Shown here one piece after another: positions 24,212-35,500 of a stretch of DNA of 64,000 nucleotides. This DNA is from Halieaceae bacterium (GTDB taxonomy: Bacteria; Pseudomonadota; Gammaproteobacteria; Pseudomonadales; Halieaceae). The stretch is taken from assembly GCA_902631395.1 (NCBI GenBank), contig CACOYM010000007.1, positions 55,371-119,370 of the forward strand, in the 5' to 3' direction. Every line of letters begins with the position of its first letter. Positions within the stretch are counted from its first letter, which is position 1. Both the position numbers and the translations under genes were made by a program. Below the pieces are notes generated by a model. It was not told the DNA's origin. It saw only the letters and a program-made list of their open reading frames with translations, and did not search any database.

Positions 24212-25945
24212 ATGAGAGCTGATCAGACTTTGCAGCCACTGGTGTGGCTCCGCGGCTACAACTGTGAGAGTCTTATCAACGACGTCCTGGCTGCGGTCAT
24301 CGTGACGATCATGTTGATCCCCCAGTCTTTGGCCTACGCGTTATTGGCGGGTCTGCCTGCAGAGATGGGGTTATATTCGTCAATCCTGCCGCTTTTTGCA
24401 TACGCGCTTTTTGGCAGCAGCCGAACCCTTTCGGTTGGCCCGGTTGCTGTTGCCTCGCTCATGACAGCGTCTGCGGTGGGCGCAGTCGCATCAAAAGGTT
24501 TAGCGGACTATGCGAGTGCGGCAACCCTTCTCGCCTTGCTCGGCGGATTGATGCTAATCGCAATGGGACTGCTGAAATTTGGCTTCGTGTCCCACTTTCT
24601 ATCTCACCCTGTGGTATCGGGGTTCATTACTGCCTCGGCCATCATCATCGCGCTGGGGCAATTGGGCCCTTTGCTGGGTGTCACACTCCAGGGCGCCACC
24701 CTTCCCTCACTCTGCCATCATCTATTTGTGCAACTAGGAGAGGCGCATGGTTTGACGGTTCTCGTTGGCGCCGGATCAGTCGCTTTTATGCTGCTTGCGC
24801 GGTTTTGTCTAAGTGACTGGCTCGCGGTCATTGGCCTGCGCGGGCGCCCCCTAAAGTTGATCATTCGCTCGGCGCCAGTTTTGGTTATGGCGGTGACGAT
24901 ACCACTATCGGCAGCAATGAGTTTTGAGTCTGCGGGTGTGCCCCTGGTCGGGCAGATCCCGAGCGGCCTACCAGCTTTTAGTGCTCCCCAAATCAGTTGG
25001 CCTTTAATTCAAGAATTGGCACTACCCGCGTTTCTCATTGCGATCATTGGGTTTGTTGAGTCGGTCTCAGTCGGCAAGACCCTGGGTGCGAGGCGGCGTC
25101 AGCGAATCGATCCTGATAAGGAGTTGATCGGGCTTGGCGCAGCTAACACTGCAGCTGCCATATCGGGGGGGTTCCCTGTAACGGGAGGGTTCTCGCGATC
25201 TGTCGTCAATTTTGATGCGGGTGCTGAAACCCCGATGGCGTCAGTATTGGCCGCATTAGGCATTGCTCTGGCAGCTATATTTCTCACCCCGGTGCTCTAT
25301 TTTCTGCCCAAAGCTGTTTTGGCGGCAACGATTGTGGTCGCAGTTATCAGCTTGATTGATATTGAGACGATTAGCCTCGCCCGCCGCTACCGCGCCGCTG
25401 ACTTCTGGGCCGTTGTGATCACGATTACCGTGACCTTGTTTGCCGGTGTAGAGTTGGGCGTATTGGCCGGTGTAAGTGCTTCGGTAAGCTTGCATCTCCA
25501 CCACACCAGCAGGCCCCACTTCGCGGTAGTCGGTCAAGTGCCAGGCTCTGAACACTACCGGAACGTGGCGCGTCACGACGTTTTGACCGAGCCGCATATC
25601 CTGTCGGTGCGCATCGATGAGTCACTGTATTTCGCCAATGCGGCACATATCGAGGAGATGGTGTGTGCTCAGGCAACACTGCAAAAGGATCTCGCCCACG
25701 TCGTTTTGATGTGCCCCGCCGTAAACGCGATTGACCTCAGTGCCTTAGAGGCTCTGGAGGAAATCAATACTCGCCTGAGCGAGAATAACGTCGCATTGCA
25801 CCTCAGCGAGGTGAAAGGCCCGGTCATGGACGCGCTCGAGCGCAGCGATTTTCTCAATCACCTTAGTGGTGAGGTTTTTTTGTCCCACCACAACGCGGTC
25901 ATGGCGCTGCGGGCTAAAGGAACTGCTGATCCCGCTCTGACTTGA
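24212..25945 (+). CDS. SulP family inorganic anion transporter
   Basis: 577-aa inner-membrane SLC26/SulP transporter, moving sulfate, bicarbonate or a related anion. The N-terminal half begins with the family block VTIMLIPQSLAYALLAGLP and PLFAYALFGSSRTLSVGPVA, then about 10-12 membrane segments up to about residue 430. The C-terminal STAS domain (about 455-560) includes VLMCPAVNAIDLSALEAL. ATG 24212 directly follows an in-frame TTG. The stop overlaps the convergent sohB stop by 32 bp, so the two transcripts are antisense at their 3' ends. Substrate cannot be assigned: marine SulP proteins of this type are often bicarbonate transporters, but no carbonic anhydrase gene adjoins it. Confidence 0.9.
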   Translation: MRADQTLQPLVWLRGYNCESLINDVLAAVIVTIMLIPQSLAYALLAGLPAEMGLYSSILPLFAYALFGSSRTLSVGPVAVASLMTASAVGAVASKGLADYASAATLLALLGGLMLIAMGLLKFGFVSHFLSHPVVSGFITASAIIIALGQLGPLLGVTLQGATLPSLCHHLFVQLGEAHGLTVLVGAGSVAFMLLARFCLSDWLAVIGLRGRPLKLIIRSAPVLVMAVTIPLSAAMSFESAGVPLVGQIPSGLPAFSAPQISWPLIQELALPAFLIAIIGFVESVSVGKTLGARRRQRIDPDKELIGLGAANTAAAISGGFPVTGGFSRSVVNFDAGAETPMASVLAALGIALAAIFLTPVLYFLPKAVLAATIVVAVISLIDIETISLARRYRAADFWAVVITITVTLFAGVELGVLAGVSASVSLHLHHTSRPHFAVVGQVPGSEHYRNVARHDVLTEPHILSVRIDESLYFANAAHIEEMVCAQATLQKDLAHVVLMCPAVNAIDLSALEALEEINTRLSENNVALHLSEVKGPVMDALERSDFLNHLSGEVFLSHHNAVMALRAKGTADPALT

Positions 25946-26972
25946 GCAGTCGCCGAAAACCCCGCTCCACCGCCATCTCCGCCGCCAGACTCAGTTTTTC
26001 CTGCCAGCTTCGCTTGGCGCGATAGCGGATCTCAATCAGGTCGTAGCTCTCAAGATGCTCGACTAGAAAGCTGTCGGAGGTACACAAGCGGTCAACCAGG
26101 TTTTTGTTTAACGCCCGCTGGCCAAACCAAAACTCTCCGGTGCCAACCTCGTCAATCGCTACGACCGGTCGATTGCTTGAGACAAAGTCTTTGAAGAGCA
26201 CGTGGATGTCATCAATATCAGCCTGAAACTTCTCTCTGGCCTTATCCGTATTTTCGCCAAACACTGTGAGAGTTCGTTTGTACTCTCCCGCGGTGTGCAT
26301 CTCGAAATCGATGTCATTCTTTTTGAGCAGCCGATTGAAATTGGGCAGCTGCGCGACCACTCCAATCGAGCCGAGGATGGCAAACGGCGCAGCGATGATC
26401 TCGTCACCCACGCAAGCCATCATATAACCGCCGCTGGCAGCAACTTTGTCTACCGAAATCGTCAGCGTGATACCTGCGTCCTTCAGGCGCGTGAGCTGAC
26501 TGGCAGCAAGGCCATAGCCGTGGACCACCCCACCTCCACTTTCAAGGCGCAACAGGACCTTATCCGCCTCCCCAACCACCGGCAAAATCGCCGATACCTC
26601 CTCGCGCAATTGATCGACCTGACTGGCCTGCATGTCACCGTCAAAATCTAGCACAAACACACGAGGACGATGGGGCTCGCTATCATCTTCGCCCTTCAAG
26701 GCTTGCTTGATGGCTTTGCGCCTCGCTTTCTTCTCTTTCCTCTGATCCTTGCCGCGGGCTTTACTTTCCAGCGGATCTTCAATCACAGCACGCACTGCTT
26801 CCTCGTGCAGCTCAAAACGCTCATTGAGCGATCGCGCCTCTACGGTACCGTCTTCTCCCGCCCCCCGCTTGCGCTGACTGAGCGCCATGACGCCTGCAAC
26901 AGCGACTAAAAATACCCCCAACAAAATAATAGCTCGAAGCAGAAACTCAACAATGTCGAGAATAAAATCCAT
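25914..26972 (-). CDS. sohB: Inner-membrane serine protease SohB
   Basis: 352-aa S49-family peptidase (SppA-like). One N-terminal membrane anchor (residues 8-29), a charged linker rich in Lys/Arg/Glu (about 75-98), then the peptidase domain. The catalytic Ser is in VAASGGYMMACVGDEI and the conserved Lys in the EYKRTLTVFGENT segment. ATG at 26972 with GGAG upstream; 5 bp after the nudC stop, so it is probably co-transcribed with nudC. It converges on the SulP gene with overlapping 3' ends. Confidence 0.92.
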   Translation of the reverse strand: MDFILDIVEFLLRAIILLGVFLVAVAGVMALSQRKRGAGEDGTVEARSLNERFELHEEAVRAVIEDPLESKARGKDQRKEKKARRKAIKQALKGEDDSEPHRPRVFVLDFDGDMQASQVDQLREEVSAILPVVGEADKVLLRLESGGGVVHGYGLAASQLTRLKDAGITLTISVDKVAASGGYMMACVGDEIIAAPFAILGSIGVVAQLPNFNRLLKKNDIDFEMHTAGEYKRTLTVFGENTDKAREKFQADIDDIHVLFKDFVSSNRPVVAIDEVGTGEFWFGQRALNKNLVDRLCTSDSFLVEHLESYDLIEIRYRAKRSWQEKLSLAAEMAVERGFRRLLKSERDQQFL

Positions 26973-26977
26973 AGTGT

Positions 26978-27787
26978 TTACAGGCTCCTGATGAAGTGGG
27001 AGATGAGTTGCCCCGATATAGAAGCGTTGGGCGGTGTCGATGGCATGGCACTGATCTCAAACCAATCGGCGTCCTCGATTTCATCGGGACTCAATACGAG
27101 ATCACCAGACTGCCATTCGGCAAAGAAACCCAGCATCAACTGACTGGGAAAGGGCCAAGGCTGTGACGAAAAGTAACGCACATTACCGACCGCGATCCCG
27201 ACCTCCTCGCGAACTTCCCTAATGACGGCATCCTCGCAGGTCTCACCCGGCTCCATGAAGCCCGCCAGAGTGCTGTAAAAACGCTTCTGAAACCCTGCGG
27301 CGGCTGCCAGAAGTAACTTGTCTCCTTTGTTCACCAGCACGATAACGCAGGGTGAAACGCGCGGATAGATCCGGAGCGAGCAGCTTTCACAAAGTAAGGC
27401 CCTACCGTCCTCAATCGCCCGGGTCAGGCCACCGCAGCGGCCGCAGTGTCTATGCGTGTCTCGCCAATAAAGCAGCTGATACGCCCGACCATGCGCATGG
27501 AATAGCGAGTCCTCTACCCTTCCCAAAAGGCCGTATAGATTGCCGGAATATTGCTCAGTTTGGTTGATAGCGCTCTCGGGCACAGAGAATGCCCAGGCGC
27601 CCCGATCCTGCCAGCAACCGACGGGTATCGCGTCAGAGAAGCTGACGCCCCACTGCTCCGTCACCTCGCTTAGGCGCCAGGGAAAACCGGGCTGACCACG
27701 CAGAGAGGTCACCGTGTTACGACCTGCGAAAACGAACCCCCAATCCTCAGCCCGAGGTTCGGTGGGTAATTCTGAAATGTCGAGCAC
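26978..27787 (-). CDS. nudC: NAD+ diphosphatase / RNA decapping hydrolase NudC
   Basis: 269-aa Nudix hydrolase that splits NAD(H) to NMN(H) plus AMP and can remove NAD caps from RNA. The Zn ribbon is present (CGRCGG then CESC, about residues 115-135), and the Nudix box reads GFMEPGETCEDAVIREVREE with the REVREEVGI end. The NudC hallmark after the box, SQPWPFPSQLMLGF, fits the S-Q-P-W-P-F-P-x-S signature. GTG start at 27787 with AAGGAA upstream. It precedes sohB by 5 bp. Confidence 0.94.
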   Translation of the reverse strand: MLDISELPTEPRAEDWGFVFAGRNTVTSLRGQPGFPWRLSEVTEQWGVSFSDAIPVGCWQDRGAWAFSVPESAINQTEQYSGNLYGLLGRVEDSLFHAHGRAYQLLYWRDTHRHCGRCGGLTRAIEDGRALLCESCSLRIYPRVSPCVIVLVNKGDKLLLAAAAGFQKRFYSTLAGFMEPGETCEDAVIREVREEVGIAVGNVRYFSSQPWPFPSQLMLGFFAEWQSGDLVLSPDEIEDADWFEISAMPSTPPNASISGQLISHFIRSL

Positions 27788-27820
27788 GGTGGCCGGTTCC
27801 TTGATGAAGAGGCGAACAGT

Positions 27821-27991
27821 CTAGGAAGCCAATCGCCAGAGCACAAGGACTGTTATCGAGGCTGAAGCAGTAGCGGTAACCGTTAGGGCAGTCCCCCAGA
27901 ACCAAGTCGTGGCGTCACCCGTATACCCTGCTGCCTCAACTCGATATACAGTGCCGGCGGGTGGCCGCCGTGGGCGGTACCGGACCGTCAA
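27821..27991 (-). CDS. Possible 56-aa single-pass membrane protein
   Basis: A short ORF upstream of nudC on the same strand. It starts with a TTG (MTVRYRPRRPPAGTVYR) and ends with a hydrophobic stretch, TWFWGTALTVTATASASI then TVLVLWRLAS. The basic N-terminus plus one membrane segment resembles small inner-membrane proteins, but no Shine-Dalgarno is visible and I recognise no family. It would end 33 bp before nudC. Confidence 0.27.
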   Translation of the reverse strand: MTVRYRPRRPPAGTVYRVEAAGYTGDATTWFWGTALTVTATASASITVLVLWRLAS

Positions 27992-28065
27992 CAGCGATCA
28001 GCCACTCACAGGTGCAAACCTGCTGTTATGGCAATGAGTGATAACAACGACATGGACCATCCACT

Positions 28066-29571
28066 ATGAGTGACTCTTCTCTAAAGGCCTTTTGGAGCAA
28101 CTTCCTCGGCGACTCGCCGAACTGGTATAAGCAGACGATCATCGGGTTTATTGTCATTAACCCGCTATTGCTGCAGGTCGCGGGGCCTGTTGTCACAGGT
28201 TGGGCACTCATTGCCGAATTTATCTTCACCCTGGCCCTGGCCTTGCGTTGCTACCCACTGCAGCCGGGCGGGTTGCTGGCGATTGAGGCCATACTGCTTG
28301 GGCTAGCCGATCCCCACAGCGTATTTCATGAGGCAAAGGCCAACTTTGAGGTAATCCTTTTGCTTATTTTCATGGTGGCAGGCATTTACTTCATGAAGGA
28401 CCTGCTCCTGTTCGTATTCACAAAGATCCTGCTCACTGTGCGATCCAAAAAATTGCTGGCGTTTTTGTTCTCGATTGTCTCGGCGGTGCTGTCGGCGTTT
28501 CTCGATGCATTGACTGTGACGGCGGTATTGATCAGCGTAGGTGTCGGCTTCTACGCTGTGTTTCACCGGGTCGCGTCGGGGATGGACGTCACAGACAATA
28601 GCCATGACCACAGCCGGGATAGCGCCGTGCAAGCTGACTCGCAAGCGGACCTGAATGCATTCCGTGCATTCCTGCGCAGTCTTCTGATGCATGGCGCGGT
28701 GGGTACCGCGCTAGGCGGGGTGTGCACGCTAGTCGGAGAGCCTCAAAACCTGCTGATTGCGACGGTAGCGGGTTGGGACTTCCAAACCTTCTTCTTGTAC
28801 ATGGCACCAATTACCATGCCGGTGCTAGCCTGCGGCCTCATTACGTGTGTCTTATTAGAACTCACGGGCTGGTTCGGCTACGGCGCGCTGATGCCTGAAA
28901 ATGTTCGACAGGTACTCACCAGATTCGACAAGGGCCAACAGGCTGCAGCCACCGCTCGCTCAAAAGCAAAGTTACAAATTCAAGCAATCACAGCGGTCAT
29001 TTTGGTTTTTGCGCTCGCTTTCCACCTGGCGGCAGTGGGCCTTATCGGTTTGCTCGTGATAGTGCTACTGACCGCATTCAACGGGATAACCGATGAGCAC
29101 GAGATCGGGTACGCGTTTCAGGAGGCCCTGCCCTTCACTGCGCTCCTCGTGGTGTTTTTCGCGATAGTCGCGGTGATCCATGAGCAGCACTTGTTCACAC
29201 CAGTTATTGAGTCGGTATTGGCGATGTCCAGTGAGGTCCGCCCGGCCATGTTCTTTCTGGCCAACGGTATCCTGTCTGCGATCTCGGATAACGTGTTTGT
29301 AGCAACGGTGTATATCTCCGAGATCGACGCTGCGCTCAAAGCCGGAGAGATCGATCGCGCCGAGTTTGACCGGTTGGCGATTGCTATCAATACGGGCACC
29401 AATTTGCCTTCTGTCGCGACGCCAAACGGTCAGGCGGCCTTTCTGTTCCTGCTGACTTCGGCATTGGCACCATTAATTCGGTTGTCTTATGGCAAGATGG
29501 TACTGATGGCCCTCCCCTATACGGTCGTACTGACGTCTGTGGGTTTGGCTATGGTCGTTGTCAACCTCTGA
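28066..29571 (+). CDS. nhaB: Na+/H+ antiporter NhaB
   Basis: 501-aa inner-membrane antiporter exporting Na+ in exchange for H+. The N-terminus matches NhaB closely: [14 protein letters not shown], then [45 protein letters not shown] and [14 protein letters not shown]. About 11-12 membrane segments run to the C-terminus. ATG 28066. It is divergent from nudC and converges on dnaQ with one base between stops. Na+ export fits a salt-water habitat. Confidence 0.94.
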   Translation: MSDSSLKAFWSNFLGDSPNWYKQTIIGFIVINPLLLQVAGPVVTGWALIAEFIFTLALALRCYPLQPGGLLAIEAILLGLADPHSVFHEAKANFEVILLLIFMVAGIYFMKDLLLFVFTKILLTVRSKKLLAFLFSIVSAVLSAFLDALTVTAVLISVGVGFYAVFHRVASGMDVTDNSHDHSRDSAVQADSQADLNAFRAFLRSLLMHGAVGTALGGVCTLVGEPQNLLIATVAGWDFQTFFLYMAPITMPVLACGLITCVLLELTGWFGYGALMPENVRQVLTRFDKGQQAAATARSKAKLQIQAITAVILVFALAFHLAAVGLIGLLVIVLLTAFNGITDEHEIGYAFQEALPFTALLVVFFAIVAVIHEQHLFTPVIESVLAMSSEVRPAMFFLANGILSAISDNVFVATVYISEIDAALKAGEIDRAEFDRLAIAINTGTNLPSVATPNGQAAFLFLLTSALAPLIRLSYGKMVLMALPYTVVLTSVGLAMVVVNL

Positions 29572-29572
29572 A

Positions 29573-30304
29573 TCACTGGAGGGGTGATCGCCGCCACACC
29601 GCCTCGCCCGCACTGAGGTCGAGCTCCCGGAGCTTCGCCTCATGGCGCTCGATCTCCTCAGGGCTTGCTCTGATCACAATAAGCGGTGCTCTTTCTCCCT
29701 GTAAGCGCCGGATGCGACTGTCGGGGCCAGCTCCATCAGTGAGCGCATCATTTCTCTCTGCACCCAGTCCAAGCGAGGCCTGACCTCCTGTCATCGCGAG
29801 ATACACCTCTGCGAGTATTTCGGCATCCAGCAAAGCGCCATGCAGCGTTCGACTGGTGTTATCGATCTCGTATCGTTGACACAGGGCGTCAAGATTATTC
29901 CGCTGACCCGGGTGCTTGTGGCGCGCCATCTGCAGCGTATCTATGACACTGCAGACACTGTCGAGCGCGCCGCGACGGGGCTCCAGCCGATCCAATTCGG
30001 CATTTATAAAGCCCACATCAAAGGGGGCGTTATGGATCACCAGCTCCGCACCGCGCACAAACTCGAGAAACTCCTCTGCGATCTGATCGAAAGTCGGCTT
30101 TCCAGCCAAAAAGTCTTGGGTAATGCCATGCACATCAAGTGCACCGGCATCGATGTCCCGCTCAGGCTGGATGTATTGGTGAAAGTGGCGGCCGGTGATA
30201 CGCCGATTAACGAGCTCAACGCAGCCAATCTCGATAATGCGATGACCCTGATTGACTTCGAGCCCCGTGGTTTCCGTATCGAGTACGATCTGCCGTCTAT
30301 CCAT
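29573..30304 (-). CDS. dnaQ: DNA polymerase III epsilon subunit (3'-5' exonuclease)
   Basis: 243-aa proofreading subunit. The DEDDh motifs are all visible: Exo [11 protein letters not shown], Exo [16 protein letters not shown] and Exo [17 protein letters not shown]. Residues after about 190 form the usual variable linker and the C-terminal polymerase-alpha-binding tail. ATG at 30304 overlaps the rnhA stop by 8 bp. The order gloB / methyltransferase-rnhA-dnaQ matches E. coli and Pseudomonas. Confidence 0.95.
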   Translation of the reverse strand: MDRRQIVLDTETTGLEVNQGHRIIEIGCVELVNRRITGRHFHQYIQPERDIDAGALDVHGITQDFLAGKPTFDQIAEEFLEFVRGAELVIHNAPFDVGFINAELDRLEPRRGALDSVCSVIDTLQMARHKHPGQRNNLDALCQRYEIDNTSRTLHGALLDAEILAEVYLAMTGGQASLGLGAERNDALTDGAGPDSRIRRLQGERAPLIVIRASPEEIERHEAKLRELDLSAGEAVWRRSPLQ

Positions 30305-30743
30305 CGATGTCTCTCACTTCGTCCATGCCAAGGTTCGCCAGTCTGTCCGCTCGTTCGTTTTCAGGATGTCCACTGTGCCCCTTGACCCAGCACCAGTCTA
30401 TATCATGCTGCGCCGCCTGATGATCCAACGCCTGCCATAGGTCCCGGTTTTTGACCGGCTTTTTGGCGGCGGTCTTCCAGCCGTTGCGCTTCCAATTGGC
30501 CAGCCACTGGGTAATACCGTCTTTTACGTAGGTGGAATCAGTTGTCAGGCTGACCTGGCAGGGCTCACTCAGCGCCTTTAGCGCCTCTATAGCCGCAGTG
30601 AGCTCCATGCGATTGTTGGTAGTTTCCGCGGCTCCACCATGAAGCTCCCGCTCGTGATCGCCGAACTGCAGTACCGCACCCCAGCCTCCCGGTCCAGGGT
30701 TCCTGCTGCAGGCTCCGTCCGTAAAGACGCGTACCTGCTTCAT
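30297..30743 (-). CDS. rnhA: Ribonuclease HI
   Basis: 148-aa RNase H, cutting RNA in RNA-DNA hybrids. The four acidic catalytic residues fall in [41 protein letters not shown] and the C-terminal NERADRLAN; the family [10 protein letters not shown] motif is intact. ATG at 30743 shares one base with the methyltransferase stop (TGATG), so translation is probably coupled. It overlaps dnaQ by 8 bp. Confidence 0.96.
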   Translation of the reverse strand: MKQVRVFTDGACSRNPGPGGWGAVLQFGDHERELHGGAAETTNNRMELTAAIEALKALSEPCQVSLTTDSTYVKDGITQWLANWKRNGWKTAAKKPVKNRDLWQALDHQAAQHDIDWCWVKGHSGHPENERADRLANLGMDEVRDIDG

Positions 30744-31537
30744 CAGGTGGTTTCAGCGCCGTCCTGCTGGAATCGGCCGACATGTCGGGGCACTGGCACC
30801 CCCTCCTGTGCTTTTCCAAGCGGGATCGAGATGAGCCGAGGCCTGTGGAACTTGACGCCCGATTCGAGGTGTGCCGCCGCCCGCTTGCGCGCATGCAACA
30901 AATAGGCGGTACCCATCGGAGAATTGACTCTTACCAGCCAGCGGTCGAATCGATCCATGAGTCGGCCGACCCGCCCTCTGCCTGGAGGCGCAAAGTTCGC
31001 AAAATAACGCGGTGCGGCGTGGGAGAACCCAAGCAGCGATAGCCAATCTCCCAGACGTCGACCGCTGACGCTCTTAGTGTGTTTGCGCCCAAAGCTCAGC
31101 CACCGGCGCAACGAGTTACTCGCACCATGGATACTGAGAGGATTAAATGAGATCACGAACAAGTGACCGTTCGACACCAGCACCCGCTGGCACTCACGAA
31201 GTGTCTGATGGGGGGCCGATGAAGCATCGAGCGTATGACATAGCACCAGCGCGTCCAATGAATCCGTCGCAAAAGGCAAGTCGTGACTGGCGGCCACTAC
31301 GGCCTGAAGTGGCTGATTGGTGCTGGTTCGCGTTACAAGCCTGAATAACCGCTGTGTCTTGCCAATTCGGCTCAGCTCCAGGTTCATATCGACGCCGGTC
31401 ACAAGCATGTGGTAGCCGAATACCTGTTCGAGTGACTCGTTAAGTGCTTTGGTTAACTGAGTAGTCAACCGTCGGCCCACTGGTTTATCCCGATACCAGC
31501 GGGACAAATCGTTGTGACGATTTGCTTCTTCTGTCAT
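30743..31537 (-). CDS. Class I SAM-dependent methyltransferase
   Basis: 264-aa protein in the position of E. coli yafS, between gloB and rnhA. It has a methyltransferase_11-type core: after [17 protein letters not shown], the segment [18 protein letters not shown] matches the motif after the SAM-binding Asp. The glycine-rich motif I is poorly kept in this subgroup. The substrate is unknown. ATG 31537 ([15 protein letters not shown]) is preferred; the frame runs 15 codons further upstream without similarity. Divergent from gloB. Confidence 0.8.
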   Translation of the reverse strand: MTEEANRHNDLSRWYRDKPVGRRLTTQLTKALNESLEQVFGYHMLVTGVDMNLELSRIGKTQRLFRLVTRTSTNQPLQAVVAASHDLPFATDSLDALVLCHTLDASSAPHQTLRECQRVLVSNGHLFVISFNPLSIHGASNSLRRWLSFGRKHTKSVSGRRLGDWLSLLGFSHAAPRYFANFAPPGRGRVGRLMDRFDRWLVRVNSPMGTAYLLHARKRAAAHLESGVKFHRPRLISIPLGKAQEGVPVPRHVGRFQQDGAETT

Positions 31538-31604
31538 GGGGCTGGTCACACTCACTGACACAGGGTAGCCTCTGGGCACCAAAGGAGCCGGTTATTCAAA
31601 AGAT

Positions 31605-32369
31605 ATGCTAACTATATCGCCGATTCGCGCCCTCAGCGACAACTACATCTGGTTGATTGTACGCAACACCCAAGGCTTCGTTGTGGATCCGGGAGAACCG
31701 GGACCTGTGCTAGCGGCTTTAGAAGCTAAAGAAATTCAGCTTTCGGGGATTCTGGTCACTCACCACCATTTTGACCATACAGGCGCCGTCGCTGCCCTGA
31801 AGACAGAGGCAGGGTGTGAGGTATGGGGGCCACCGGATAGCCCCGCCGGTCCCTACGACCGCACTGTGACAGAGGGTGATACAGTATCAGTGTTGGGAGT
31901 CGATTTTTCGGTACTGAACGTTCCAGGCCACACTCTGGACCACATTGCTTATTACAGCTCCACTGAGCACGCCCTTTTTTGCGGCGATACGTTATTCGTG
32001 GGCGGCTGCGGGCGCGTATTCGAAGGCACGCCACCGCAAATGCGAGGGTCGCTGGAAAAATTCCGTGGTTTACCTCCGGAAACGTTGATCTTCTGCGCGC
32101 ACGAATACACGCTGGCTAACTTACGTTTTGCCCGCTTGGTTGAGCCCAATAATGACGCGTTGAGCGCGTTTTTGAATGCTTGCGAGGCGAAACGCGCCAA
32201 TGATGAGCCCACAGTTCCCTCTTGCATTAGCGACGAGCTGGCCTGCAACCCTTTTCTCCGCTGGGACAGTCCCGAAATTAGGGAAACGCTCGCAGCGTCA
32301 GGGAAACTGGCGGACGACACGCCAGATGGGATCTTTACGGCTGTCCGAGAGTGGAAAAACAGTGCTTGA
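31605..32369 (+). CDS. gloB: Hydroxyacylglutathione hydrolase (glyoxalase II)
   Basis: 254-aa metallo-beta-lactamase-fold enzyme that hydrolyses S-D-lactoylglutathione, the second step of methylglyoxal detoxification. The metal motif is THHHFDHTGAV, the second ligand region is VPGHTLDHIAYY and GDTLFVGGCGRVFEG, and the third is FCAHEYTLANLRFA. The C-terminal HAGH domain is present. ATG 31605. In relatives mltD usually follows gloB; here a 170-bp gap leads to a convergent helicase gene. Confidence 0.95.
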   Translation: MLTISPIRALSDNYIWLIVRNTQGFVVDPGEPGPVLAALEAKEIQLSGILVTHHHFDHTGAVAALKTEAGCEVWGPPDSPAGPYDRTVTEGDTVSVLGVDFSVLNVPGHTLDHIAYYSSTEHALFCGDTLFVGGCGRVFEGTPPQMRGSLEKFRGLPPETLIFCAHEYTLANLRFARLVEPNNDALSAFLNACEAKRANDEPTVPSCISDELACNPFLRWDSPEIRETLAASGKLADDTPDGIFTAVREWKNSA

Positions 32370-32541
32370 GCACCTGATTAGTGTCCCTTTGAGAACTTAC
32401 CGCTGTTGCCATATTACGGTATCTTGTCGTCTCTCGTTGAGTTATGCAGTCTGCACACGGTTGGCGGCGCGGATATGGCGAAGCCAGACAACGCTCTCTC
32501 TGGGGACACTTTCGTGATCGTATTCACCGAAGCCCCGGCGC

Positions 32542-35500
32542 TTACTCTGGAGAAGATCTAATCAGCGCAGTAGCGTCCGATTTATCTGCAAAAACCTGGC
32601 GAACCTCGGGTTTTTGTAATTTGCATACGCTGAGGTGCTGTATTGCGGGAAAGTAAAGTGCCGCTTTAATCGGCGCATCGACTTCCCATTTCATCTCGCT
32701 TACCAGCTCAACATAATTTTGGAGCTGCTCTCGATACCTCTCACATTCGCGCGCTTCAAAGTCAGCCAATGTCTCGCCGACCATAGGCTCGCTGGTCTTA
32801 TAGTCAATAACCCACCTTACGCCCTCTTGGTCGTCCAAGAAAGCGCGATCAATGACATAGTTTTTGACCTCCCCTGCCTCTACCCGGCTGACCGCTAGTT
32901 CCGACCACGCATCAATTTTAGCACCGAGAATCCAACGGCCCGTCTCACAGGTCAACGCCCGCTCCACGAGTTCGGACACTCTGGTTTTTGCCAACTCAGC
33001 GAATTGCGGACTGAGCGCACAATGGGAGAGATTGTGATCGATCCATAACTTCACCGTCGGATCTTTCGCGCTCACGAGCGACTTCTCTGACGCGGCCAAC
33101 TCCAATACTCGGTGCGCCACTGCGCCAATAATACGCTCTACACGATTGCCGGCGCCAGGTAAGACCGGTGTTGTATTGGTTGAATTAAGAGCGACAAAGT
33201 CCGTCTGGTCAGTACCTTTACGGGCGCGCGTTTGCAAGGCGCTCTGCGCGTCTAGGGTCAGGCGGTAGCGGGAAGTTAGCCGCTCATTTCCACGAGCACT
33301 GCGATCAGCGCGGGATGCTGGTTCTGCGGATGACTGAGCGGTGGCGCGGCTGGATGCGGCCGCTGATGACATGAGTATTCGAAGGAGCGAGCCCGAGACT
33401 CCTTCCGTGCGCCCCTCCTTTTCAACCGAATTCACTGAAGCCGTCAAATATGCTGCAACCTTGGCTCTAGTCACACCGACGTAAAGCAATCGCTTGAGCT
33501 CTTCCCGATCCTTATTTTTCTGAAGCCAGTTTAGGTAGTTATAAAGCGTTCTTGACTGAGTGTCATCATCATTGGCAGAGATCAGCAGCCGCCTGCCTCT
33601 ATCGTCCTGATGCCAATGCCAGCGAATCAGTTCTCTCTGGAGTGCCCGCGTGCGCTTTTCCAAACGTGGCATGAAAACGTAATCAAACTCGAGCCCTTTT
33701 GCCTTGTGTAGCGTCATAATCTTGACGGCATGATCGGTGTTGGGCAACTCCAATCCCGTCATAGCAATCTCTCGTTCAAGCCAGTCAAGGTCGAGGCCCA
33801 ATCCCAGTTGCTCGGCCTTACGAAGAGAGGCCAAAAATGCCTCTACGGATCGTAAATCCTGGCTTCGCGTTGACAGCGCGCCACCCAGGCGCAACCAGAT
33901 CTGTTCAATCCATATCGACAACGCCAGACGATCACGCTTCATTTCAGCCCACTGCAATACTGCGGAAATCTGCTGCAGACGCTTGACCTCGTCATCGGCG
34001 ACCTCTGGAAGCTGCCCTAGCGCCCGTATTAGATTGAGAGGTCGTTCCGGATGCGCAGCTAGCAACTGGGCCAGCGTGGGCAACGTGACGCCACACCACG
34101 GTCCTCTGAGAAGCGAGACCGCTGCGACTGTGTCTGCAGGATTGGCAAGATAGCGGCACAGGGCCAGCAGATCACTGGTGGTCGGTTGCTCGGCGAGCGA
34201 CTGGATCGCGTCACCGCTGAAAGCGATTCCGGCCTGCTCAAGCGCTACTGCAACCTCATCTGCATGACCTTTGGCGCGAACAAGAATCGAGATGCTCGCA
34301 TCACCATCTTGCGCGACAATATTGGCCACCTGTTTTGCGATGAACTGTGCTTCTCCGTGCCCATCACTATCCTCAAGCAGCCTAATATGGACGCCAGCCT
34401 CCGCAGATGGCTCGTGGCTCAATAAACTAATTGCTTTCACGTGGCTCACCCTACCGTAATGAGGTGCGTCCTCTGTTCCCATGAGGTCCGCAAACGCGTC
34501 GTTAACCCACGCCACAACTTCTGGTCGAGACCGAAAGTTTTGGGTCAACGTCACAGACTCCAGCGCAAGACCAGCGAACTGCCCCTGTCTGGCCCGCAAA
34601 AACAGTGTCACATCTGCATACCGAAACCCATAAATTGACTGCATCGCATCCCCAACCATGAATAGGGTTCTGGGGGGAGCCCCGGTAGCGTTATTTTCAG
34701 GCCAGCCTCGCATGAGTCGCTCCAAGAGCCGGGCCTGCGAAGAAGAAGTGTCTTGGAACTCGTCGATGAGGATATGCTCGATCTGATAATCCAGCCGTTG
34801 CGCCAATGCAGTCGGCATCTCATCCGTACCCAAAGCTTGAATCGCCGCCAGCGCGACGTGGGCGTGGTCGACCTGCCCACTGCGTTGGAAGACTAGAAGC
34901 AGGTGCGCCTGCAGCACTGGTAGTAAAGAGGAGATGAGCACGACCAATTGCCAGGCGTCCGCACCGCGCGCGGTAGCGGGCAGGTACCTAATTTCAGTAA
35001 GAGCTTCCAGCAGTAGTGAATCAGAATCCAGTGTCTCGAGAATCGAAGAAACTTGGATTTTTTGATCACTTTTGGGCGGAAAGCCAAGCTTCGCATTAAC
35101 CCCAGTGGGCTTCCGCCATTCGCTCTTGGCAGTGAGTAGTATGCCTATCATTGCGTGCCAATCAGGCAGAGATTCAGGGTTATCGGAGAGCGAGAGCGGG
35201 GTCATGTCGAGGTGCGCCCTCGCCTTGTTTATCGCCGGCATCAGCGCGCCCAAGTGCCCCTCGAGCCGGTGAAGGGCATCCCGTAATCGGCTTGAACTGA
35301 GATTAATGATGGTCTCTGACAACGCCGCTTCTGCGGCCTCTGAGTCATTGTGTTGGGAAACCACACCGGCCCAGTCACCCCTGCGTTGCAGTAAGGCGAC
35401 CAGTAACTCACTGGCTCGTGACCAGCGATTGTCAAAATGCTCGAGCAACTGGTAGATACGCTCACCGACGGCACCTTCTCCTGCCTGAGCGAGAAATTGC

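Noticed and set aside
32444..32656. 70-codon plus-strand ORF between gloB and the helicase gene
   Set aside because: Over half overlaps the helicase 3' end; no family, no ribosome site, Arg- and Trp-rich chance composition.
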